A stretch of DNA of 8,449 bases. Source: an uncultured Porphyromonadaceae bacterium. GTDB lineage: Bacteria; Bacteroidota; Bacteroidia; Bacteroidales; Muribaculaceae. The stretch covers positions 1 to 8,449 of the forward strand of contig CAMWXO010000058.1 in assembly GCA_947178245.1 (NCBI GenBank), read 5' to 3'. Positions within the stretch are counted from its first letter, which is position 1; every line of letters begins with the position of its first letter. The notes below the pieces were generated by a model. It did not search any database, had not been told where the DNA came from, and saw only the letters and a list, made by a program, of their open reading frames with translations. Shown in pieces: positions 1 to 5,539 of this stretch. A program made the position numbers and the translations under genes.

Positions 1-1119
1 CTCGACTTCCTCGCCAGGACAGCCGGAGCCGAGCCCGAGAAGCGTTTCATACAGAAACTCGACTATCCTAATCCACGCACCTACGTGGGTACCGGAAAAC
101 TCGAGGAAATAAGGAAATATGTCGAAGACCACGAGATAGGCCTCGTGATCTTCGACGATGACCTCTCGTCGAAGCAGGTGCTCAACATCGAGAAGGAACT
201 GAAGGTGAAGATTCTCGACCGCACGAGCCTCATCCTCGACATTTTCGCCAAGAGGGCCCAGACGGCTACGGCACGCACTCAGGTGGAACTCGCCCAATAC
301 CAGTATCTGCTGCCTCGCCTCACCCGCATGTGGACTCACCTCGAGCGTCAGCGCGGTGGCATCGGAATGAGAGGCCCCGGCGAGACTCAGATCGAGACCG
401 ACCGCCGAATCATCCTCGACAAGATCTCACGCCTGAAAGAAGAGCTCAAGGACATCGACAAGCAGAAAAGCATCCAGCGCAAGAACCGAGGCAACATGAC
501 CCGTGTGGCCCTCGTGGGCTACACCAACGTCGGGAAGTCCACGATCATGAATCTGCTGAGCAAGAGCGACGTCTTTGCCGAAAACAAACTTTTCGCCACG
601 TTGGACACGACCGTGAGAAAAGTCACGATCGACAATCTGCCTTTCCTGCTCTCAGACACCGTGGGCTTCATACGCAAACTTCCCACCCATCTTGTGAATT
701 CCTTCAAATCGACACTCGACGAAGTGAGGGAGGCCGACCTGCTGATGCACGTAGTGGACGTGAGCCATCCCAACTTCGAGGAACAGATAGAAGTGGTTGA
801 GAAGACACTCAACGAGGTATGCGGCGCCGCGAAGAAACCGACAATACTGGTATTCAACAAGATCGACGCCTTCAAATACACTCCGAAGGATCCGGACGAC
901 CTGACTCCGGCCACAAGGGAGAACATGAGTCTTGAAGATTTCAAGAAGACATGGATGGCGAAGATGAACAACAACTGCGTCTTCATCTCTGCCAAAGACC
1001 GAATAAATATTGACCGACTCAAGGAGCTCCTCTATGAGAAGGCTAAGGAAATACATGTGGAGAGATTTCCCTACAATGATTTCCTCTTTCAGAAATATGA
1101 CGAGAGTCTTCCGGAGTGA
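1..1119 (+). CDS. hflX: GTPase HflX (5' end missing)
   Basis: HflX is a cytoplasmic GTPase that binds the large ribosomal subunit and splits or rescues stalled ribosomes, notably under stress. The frame is open from base 1, so the N-terminus lies outside the window; 372 codons are present and I estimate roughly 40 residues are missing. The N-terminal HflX domain shows YVGTGKLEE (about 88-114). The family signature follows at about 280-411: QVELAQYQYLLPRL, then GGIGMRGPGETQIETDRR. The G domain then has G1 GYTNVGKST (517-543), G2 region ATLDTTVR (595-618), G3 DTVGF (655-669), G4 NKID (856-867) and G5 SAK (988-996). All nucleotide-binding motifs look intact. About 40 residues lie between G4 and G5, including a charged stretch that I recall from other Bacteroidota HflX proteins. 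The stop is at 1117-1119 and the next gene starts 23 bases later, so the two are probably co-transcribed. Identification is secure. Confidence 0.97.
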   Translation, partial: LDFLARTAGAEPEKRFIQKLDYPNPRTYVGTGKLEEIRKYVEDHEIGLVIFDDDLSSKQVLNIEKELKVKILDRTSLILDIFAKRAQTATARTQVELAQYQYLLPRLTRMWTHLERQRGGIGMRGPGETQIETDRRIILDKISRLKEELKDIDKQKSIQRKNRGNMTRVALVGYTNVGKSTIMNLLSKSDVFAENKLFATLDTTVRKVTIDNLPFLLSDTVGFIRKLPTHLVNSFKSTLDEVREADLLMHVVDVSHPNFEEQIEVVEKTLNEVCGAAKKPTILVFNKIDAFKYTPKDPDDLTPATRENMSLEDFKKTWMAKMNNNCVFISAKDRINIDRLKELLYEKAKEIHVERFPYNDFLFQKYDESLPE

Positions 1120-1142
1120 ATCAGGATGAGCAGCGTGGATAT

Positions 1143-2789
1143 ATGAAGAAAAGCGAGATCGAGCAGCTTGAGAGACAGGGTTGCCGCTGCAGCGACTGGA
1201 ACCTTGTGGAGATAGCCGGAGGCACAGACCTCGGTGGCATCCGCAACGTATGGTTTCGCGGCCCCGTCTCCATAGGCCGGGGCTCCACCGTGGTCAATGT
1301 GCCCGGAGGCATCAGCAACGTCCGCATAGGCCGTGACGTCAGGATTGAGAATGTGGCGAGAATCGAGAATTCCGCCGATGCCACTTTCGGCATCGGTACC
1401 GACATAGCGGTGCTTGACGAGACCGGGTCACGCCCCGTAAGGATATATCCCGGAATCTCCGCCCAGATAGCGGCGCTCGCAGCCAGGATGCCCGACTATT
1501 CAGGCCGCCATCTCATGCCCCTGATAGATGCCCGCATCAAGGAACTGCAATATGATTTCGAGATCGGAGACGGGGCGGAAATACTCGACTGCGGGCCCAT
1601 ACGCGACGTGCGTATATGGCCCGGCGTGAAGGTGGAGGGAGCCGCGTGGCTCAAAAACGGAAGCATCGTCAATAATGCCGAGGAAAAGAGCGGCCTGACT
1701 TATGTGGGCTCAGGAGTGAACGCCGAAAACTTCATTATTGAAGACGCCACAGTTGCCAACGGCGTGCTGCTGCGCAACACATACGTAGGTCAGGGATGCG
1801 TGATCGACAAGGGATTCACATCGCACGATTCACTTTTCTTCGCCAACTGCAGCATGGAGAACGGCGAAGCCTGCGCCGTGCTCGCTGGGCCCTACACCGT
1901 AAGCATGCACAAGAGTTCGCTGCTGATCGGTGTGCAGACATCGTTCATGAACGCCGGCTCCGGCACAAACATGAGCAATCACATGTATAAGCACGGCCCC
2001 ATTCATTGGGGAGTGCTGGAGCGTGGCGTGAAGACATCGTCGAACGCTTATCTGATGCACGGCTCCAGAATAGGCGCTTTCTCTCTGGTGATGGGAGTGC
2101 ACAAGACCCATCCCGACACTTCCGATTTCCCGTTTTCATATCTGTTTGACGATGAATCGGGACATACGATTGTGGTGCCGGGAGCGATGCTGAAAAGTTT
2201 CGGACTGAAGCGCGACTCCGAGAAATGGCCCGTCCGCGACCGACGTCTCGGCCACGGACTAAAACTCAACGACAGGATTACCTTCAGCATACTGAATCCA
2301 CACAGCGCAGACCTGATCATGAAGGCCATCGCCACACTCAAGGGCCTGGATTCCGCCCCTGCCGGCCCAGACGGCTACATCATCCACAAAGGCATCAGGA
2401 TAAAACGAAGCTCGCTTGAGAAAGGAATCAGGCAATATGAGCTCGCAATCTGCAAATATCTGCATACGATGCCGGGGAAAAAGGCCTCAGAACCAATAAT
2501 GCCAACCGAAGAATCCGATGAAAGATGGATCGACCTCTTAGGGCAAGTCATCTCCGAATCAGAGTTAAAGGCAGTCTTGAACGCCGACAGCATTGCCGAA
2601 ATGGAGGCAATGCTCGACAGCGCAGCGGGAAGAAGCGACTTAATCGATAACCTGCCGTCTGCACTACGGATCATACCTGCGCAAGCCGACATCGAGCGGG
2701 GAGCCACGGAATTCGACGCAATGGTGGAGCGCGACCGCACAGCCGATATCGACCGGATAGCCCGCGAAAACGAGGCGCTGACTCTATAA
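1143..2789 (+). CDS. DUF4954 family left-handed beta-helix protein
   Basis: This is a member of the Bacteroidota DUF4954 family, whose function is unknown. Fold and repeats resemble the left-handed beta-helix of sugar-nucleotide acyltransferases, so a cytoplasmic role on an activated sugar is possible but unproven. No signal peptide or membrane segment is visible. The start at 1143 (MKKSEIEQLERQGC) was chosen because family members, as I recall them, begin with a similar EIAQLxxQGC stretch. A GTG at 1116 would overlap the hflX stop and add nine unlikely residues. The resulting protein is 548 residues. Beta-helix turns with Ile/Val-x-Gly/Asn spacing run through roughly residues 30-260. The most conserved block is at about 230-285: SLFFANC, NGEACAVLAGP, FMNAGSGTNMSNHMYKHGP. 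After about residue 400 the protein becomes helical and charged (SSLEKGIRQYELAICKYL), and the tail matches only the beginning of the C-terminal domain I recall in Bacteroides homologues. Those are about 650 residues, so this one is compact. It follows hflX by 23 bases and ends before a strong terminator. Confidence 0.88.
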   Translation: MKKSEIEQLERQGCRCSDWNLVEIAGGTDLGGIRNVWFRGPVSIGRGSTVVNVPGGISNVRIGRDVRIENVARIENSADATFGIGTDIAVLDETGSRPVRIYPGISAQIAALAARMPDYSGRHLMPLIDARIKELQYDFEIGDGAEILDCGPIRDVRIWPGVKVEGAAWLKNGSIVNNAEEKSGLTYVGSGVNAENFIIEDATVANGVLLRNTYVGQGCVIDKGFTSHDSLFFANCSMENGEACAVLAGPYTVSMHKSSLLIGVQTSFMNAGSGTNMSNHMYKHGPIHWGVLERGVKTSSNAYLMHGSRIGAFSLVMGVHKTHPDTSDFPFSYLFDDESGHTIVVPGAMLKSFGLKRDSEKWPVRDRRLGHGLKLNDRITFSILNPHSADLIMKAIATLKGLDSAPAGPDGYIIHKGIRIKRSSLEKGIRQYELAICKYLHTMPGKKASEPIMPTEESDERWIDLLGQVISESELKAVLNADSIAEMEAMLDSAAGRSDLIDNLPSALRIIPAQADIERGATEFDAMVERDRTADIDRIARENEALTL

Positions 2790-2802
2790 GAAACTTTTCG
2801 CC

Positions 2803-2822
2803 AATACTCGATAATGAGTATT
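2803..2822. repeat. Perfect 7-bp inverted repeat (operator-like)
   Basis: AATACTC (2803-2809) and GAGTATT (2816-2822) are exact reverse complements separated by GATAAT. The left arm, extended to CAATACTCG (2802-2810), is also the exact reverse complement of CGAGTATTG at 2879-2887. The right arm with its flank (GATAATGAGTATTT, 2810-2823) recurs with two changes as GACAATGAGTAATT at 2899-2912. This pattern suits a multi-site transcription factor operator, but it is also AT-rich sequence where short repeats arise by chance. No regulator can be named from the sequence alone. Confidence 0.45.
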
Positions 2823-2842
2823 TCACATACAACCAAGATATG

Positions 2843-2869
2843 AAAGGTGGCCTGTGCCACCTTTTTTTT
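2843..2869 (+). terminator. Rho-independent terminator after the DUF4954 gene
   Basis: A 9-bp perfect stem pairs AAAGGTGGC (2843-2851) with GCCACCTTT (2856-2864) around a CTGT loop. A run of eight T (2862-2869) completes the signal. It lies 54 bases after the DUF4954 stop codon and ahead of the promoter for the next gene, so it separates the hflX/DUF4954 transcript from the downstream operon. Confidence 0.93.
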
Positions 2870-2882
2870 ACTTAAATCCGAG

Positions 2883-2915
2883 TATTGCACAGCCATTTGA
2901 CAATGAGTAATTTTG
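2883..2915 (+). promoter_or_regulatory. Bacteroides-type promoter for the barrel/imelysin/di-heme operon
   Basis: The -7 element TAATTTTG (2908-2915) matches the Bacteroidota primary-sigma consensus TAnnTTTG exactly. The -33 element TATTG (2883-2887) lies 20 bases upstream, which is the expected spacing. Transcription should begin around 2918-2924, giving a leader of only about 13-19 bases before the ATG at 2937. Both elements sit inside GAGTA repeats (GAGTATTG at 2880-2887, GAGTAATTTTG at 2905-2915), so a repressor binding these repeats would block sigma factor access. No other convincing TAnnTTTG element was found in the gaps of the operon. Confidence 0.75.
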
Positions 2916-2936
2916 CAGTCGAAAACAACGACAGCA

Positions 2937-4265
2937 ATGAATCTACACACCTTCTCACTATTTCTGCTATCTGCAACACTTCTTATCCCCGCCGGAGCAT
3001 ACGCGGCTAACGAAGAATCCGAAGCATCCGAAGAAATCCAGATTGAAGACATCCGGAGCAAGATCTCCGCATGGGATCGCCTGCACGTAGGAGGATATGG
3101 CGAAGTAGCCATGTCACGTAATTTTTACAGCGACAACTATCTACGCTATTCCGAACCGGGACGCTACAAGGACAGCCGCAGCCACGGCAGATTCGACCTA
3201 CCGCACGTAGTGATCTACCTCGGATACGACTTCGGCAAAGGCTGGTCGTTCTCCTCTGAAATAGAATTCGAACACGGCGGCACGGAATCGGCCATAGAGA
3301 TCGAGACTGAAGAGGCCGGAGAATACGAGACCGAAGTAGAACGCGGCGGAGAGGTGGCTCTCGAGCAATTCTACATACAGAAAGAGTTCATGCCGCAACT
3401 GAAACTCCGAGCAGGCATGCAGGTGGTGCCCGTAGGAGCCACAAACGCCCACCACGAGCCCAACCAATTCTTCGGAGTCTACCGCCCGGAGGGGGAAAAC
3501 ACCATCATGCCCTGCACATGGCATGAAGTATCTGTATCATTAAGCGGCAAGGCCGGCAAATGGGGATATATGGCTATGTTCCTGCCGGGACTCGACTCAG
3601 AAAGATTCGGCAACCAAAGCTGGATCCATGACGGATCAGCCTCCCCATTCGAGTTCAAGATCGCCAACAACTATGCATTCGCCGCACGTATAGACAACTA
3701 CAGCGTAAAGGGTCTGCGCATAGGCCTGAGCGGATATGTCGGCAATTCATTCCGCAACACGCTCTATCCTACCGAATCGACAAAAAACGACGGAGTCCGC
3801 GGCACGGTTTCTATCCTTTCGGCCGACTTCAAATATGAGGGATACAACTGGCTGATCAGGGGATTCTACGACCATGGACATCTTTCCGATGCCGCCCACA
3901 TCAGCAAATTCAACATATCCATGTCGAAAAACTCCACCTCGAAGCGTCAGGAAGTGGCATCCGACGCTGTGGCCGCCGGAGCGGAAGCAGGATATGACAT
4001 CTTCGGCCTCATTCCACGCATGCGCGCCGACCGACAGAAATTCTACGTTTTCGGACGCTATGACTATTACGATTCCATGGCCAAGACCGCCGATTCAGCC
4101 CGGCTTCAGTGGTGCAAACGCCAGGTAGTGTCAGCCGGCATCAACTGGTTTCCGATTCCGCAGATAGTGGTCAAGGCCGACTATTCCTGCCGTCTGCTCG
4201 ACAAAAAATACAACAACGAACCATCAATCAACATAGGAATAGCCTACGTAGGCTGGTTCAAATGA
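2937..4265 (+). CDS. Outer-membrane beta-barrel (porin-like) protein of an imelysin locus
   Basis: This is a 442-residue exported protein predicted to form an outer-membrane barrel. An uncharged hydrophobic leader (residues 1-23) ends in AYA, a good signal peptidase I site. Alternating amphipathic strands rich in aromatic residues and Gly fill the mature part (for example HVGGYGEVAMS, FYVFGRYDYYDS, GIAYVGWFK at the end). It resembles the phosphate-selective-porin-like OMPs that I recall beside imelysin genes in Bacteroides, with conserved-looking blocks AHHEPNQFFGVYRPEGE (171-187), PSTWHE-like PCTWHE (192-197) and SPFEFKIANNYAFAARIDNY (236-255). Residues 108-143 hold 14 glutamates, and HHE occurs at 172-174; both could contact cations. 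The ATG at 2937 is preferred over a TTG at 2913 because the promoter -7 element overlaps that TTG; however, the leader then has no Lys/Arg, which is unusual. It is the first gene of the operon, 28 bases ahead of the imelysin gene. The transported substrate is unknown; iron is inferred from context. Confidence 0.82.
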   Translation: MNLHTFSLFLLSATLLIPAGAYAANEESEASEEIQIEDIRSKISAWDRLHVGGYGEVAMSRNFYSDNYLRYSEPGRYKDSRSHGRFDLPHVVIYLGYDFGKGWSFSSEIEFEHGGTESAIEIETEEAGEYETEVERGGEVALEQFYIQKEFMPQLKLRAGMQVVPVGATNAHHEPNQFFGVYRPEGENTIMPCTWHEVSVSLSGKAGKWGYMAMFLPGLDSERFGNQSWIHDGSASPFEFKIANNYAFAARIDNYSVKGLRIGLSGYVGNSFRNTLYPTESTKNDGVRGTVSILSADFKYEGYNWLIRGFYDHGHLSDAAHISKFNISMSKNSTSKRQEVASDAVAAGAEAGYDIFGLIPRMRADRQKFYVFGRYDYYDSMAKTADSARLQWCKRQVVSAGINWFPIPQIVVKADYSCRLLDKKYNNEPSINIGIAYVGWFK

Positions 4266-4293
4266 TTAGAAAAAAAATTAAAACATAACGACT
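4266..4293 (+). promoter_or_regulatory. A-rich translation leader of the imelysin gene
   Basis: The 28-base gap between the barrel gene and the imelysin ATG is almost pure A/T and contains an eight-A run but no Shine-Dalgarno sequence. A-rich sequence just upstream of start codons is known to favour initiation in Bacteroidota. No promoter or terminator is visible, which supports co-transcription. The heptamer ACATAAC (4283-4289) recurs twice in the leader of the di-heme gene (5463-5469 and 5471-5477). Confidence 0.5.
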
Positions 4294-5454
4294 ATGAATT
4301 ATTCAAAACTTTTATTCCTCCCGCTGGCCGCCCTATTCATATCGGCATGCAGCGATTCTCCTGACGAGCCCACCAAAGAGAACGAGCTCTCCGCAAAGGA
4401 ACTGACGCTTAAGGCTGCCACCGAGGCATACGTAGATAATACCGTGCTGCCTACCTACTCAGCCATGGCCGACGCCTCCATCGCCCTGCGCGACCTATGC
4501 CGCACGATGCAGGAGAAGCACAGTAACGGCACTCTGACAGAAGCCGACATAAAAGCCGCAGGTGAAGCATGGAAACAGGCACGCAAAAACTGGGAACTCA
4601 GCGAGGCATTCCTATTCGGGCCTGCCGCAAACCACAACATCGACCCGCACATCGACTCATGGCCTCTCGACAAGGCCGCTATGGACAATCTTCTGACCCA
4701 AATCAGGAACGGCAACAAATGGAATCTGGACAACAACGGAGGATACGGACTCATCGGCTTCCACTCTGTGGAATACATGCTTTTTCAGCTTGACGGGGAT
4801 GAGAACACTTCTCTGACGCATTCCACCGGCTATACTCCCGAAGAACTCGAATATCTCGTAGCAGTGGCAGAAGACCTATGCGAGCAGTGTGTATGTCTGG
4901 AGGCTTGCTGGGCCGGCACCGACAATGTCTCAGCACTGCAGCCGGAGATACTGGAAGACGCGGCGCTCGACTACGCCGAGGAATACGGCTGGGAAATGAA
5001 GAATGCCGGAAGCCCCGGATCCCGCTTCAAGACATATCAGGAGGCAGCCGAGGAGATAATACAGGGCTGCATCGATATCGCCGATGAAGTAGGCAACACC
5101 AAAATCGGACGTCCGCATACCGGCTCCTCCACAGAAGACAAGAACTATATCGAATCGCCCTATTCGCTCAACTCGATCGAAGACTTCGCAGACAACATCA
5201 GATCCGTACGCAATGCCTACTTCGGCAGCAAGAGCGGTGACGCATCAGTAAGCGACTATGTGAAGAGCGTCAGCCCCGATGCAGACACGGCTGTGAGGGT
5301 GGCTATCGACGATGCCATAGCAGCCATCGAAAGAATACCCGAGCCTTTTGCCAAGAATGCCACCGGAGCACTCAGCGAGGCAGCAATGAAAGCGGCCGGC
5401 GACACACTTGTTTCAGCTCTTGAAAAAGCAATGACCGCCGTCACCGGACGATAA
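4294..5454 (+). CDS. Imelysin-like (M75 family, EfeO/IrpA-type) lipoprotein
   Basis: Imelysin-like proteins are envelope proteins linked to iron uptake in other bacteria; the GxHxxE motif is thought to bind metal, and peptidase activity is doubtful for most members. This 386-residue protein starts with a lipoprotein signal (MNYSKLLFLPLAALFISAC) whose lipobox ISAC puts the lipid on Cys19. Next come SDSPDE, similar to the acidic export signals that send Bacteroidota lipoproteins to the cell surface. The mature part is helical. GFHSVE at 155-160 (G155, H157, E160) is the imelysin motif. Other family blocks are WKQARKNWELSEAFLFGP (93-110) and IDPHIDSWPLD (116-126). A second helical bundle fills roughly 215-385. 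An odd feature is a cysteine cluster C196-x2-C199-x-C201-x3-C205 in the helix after the first bundle, plus single C69 and C259. It lies between the barrel gene and the di-heme gene, the arrangement expected of a metal-acquisition operon. Family call is secure; ligand and surface location are inferred. Confidence 0.93.
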   Translation: MNYSKLLFLPLAALFISACSDSPDEPTKENELSAKELTLKAATEAYVDNTVLPTYSAMADASIALRDLCRTMQEKHSNGTLTEADIKAAGEAWKQARKNWELSEAFLFGPAANHNIDPHIDSWPLDKAAMDNLLTQIRNGNKWNLDNNGGYGLIGFHSVEYMLFQLDGDENTSLTHSTGYTPEELEYLVAVAEDLCEQCVCLEACWAGTDNVSALQPEILEDAALDYAEEYGWEMKNAGSPGSRFKTYQEAAEEIIQGCIDIADEVGNTKIGRPHTGSSTEDKNYIESPYSLNSIEDFADNIRSVRNAYFGSKSGDASVSDYVKSVSPDADTAVRVAIDDAIAAIERIPEPFAKNATGALSEAAMKAAGDTLVSALEKAMTAVTGR

Positions 5455-5486
5455 CGAAACTTACATAACCACATAACATACCCCAA

Positions 5487-5525
5487 GCATCCGCCCGGGC
5501 GCGTCTCCCGCGCATAGGCGGATGC
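5487..5525 (+). other. Strong intra-operon hairpin before the di-heme gene
   Basis: GCATCCGCC (5487-5495) pairs perfectly with GGCGGATGC (5517-5525). Inside, after a symmetric 3x3 internal loop (CGG against ATA), GCGCG (5499-5503) pairs with CGCGC (5509-5513) around a TCTCC loop. The result is 14 mostly G-C pairs in 39 bases. No T-run follows, so it is not a classical terminator. It starts 33 bases after the imelysin stop and its 3' arm contains the ATG at 5522-5524. Possible roles are protecting the upstream mRNA from 3' decay, partial attenuation between genes, or control of translation of the di-heme protein. Confidence 0.7.
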
Positions 5526-5539
5526 GAAAATATACCTCT

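Noticed and set aside
330..800. Second + strand frame (156 codons) inside hflX
   Set aside because: Low-complexity Arg/His/Pro-rich translation fully within the hflX coding region; a frame shadow.
519..1022. Minus-strand reading frame (167 codons) inside hflX
   Set aside because: Antisense to the conserved G1-G5 motifs of HflX; no protein-like features.
1116..1142. GTG start for the DUF4954 gene overlapping the hflX stop
   Set aside because: The added residues (NQDEQRGY) do not resemble family N-termini, while the ATG at 1143 gives a fitting start.
2810..2828. Clear Fur box
   Set aside because: Only the first eight bases match the 19-base consensus well; overall about 10 of 19, which is not enough in AT-rich sequence. 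Kept only as a candidate operator.
2375..3112. Long minus-strand reading frame (245 codons) across the DUF4954 3' end, terminator and barrel gene start
   Set aside because: It runs antisense through two well-supported genes, the terminator and the promoter, and its translation shows no recognisable domain; typical by-product of GC-rich codon use.
5487..5525. Hairpin as a rho-independent terminator between the imelysin and di-heme genes
   Set aside because: No T-run follows the stem, the stem overlaps a potential start codon, and no new promoter of the TAnnTTTG type is seen before the di-heme gene.
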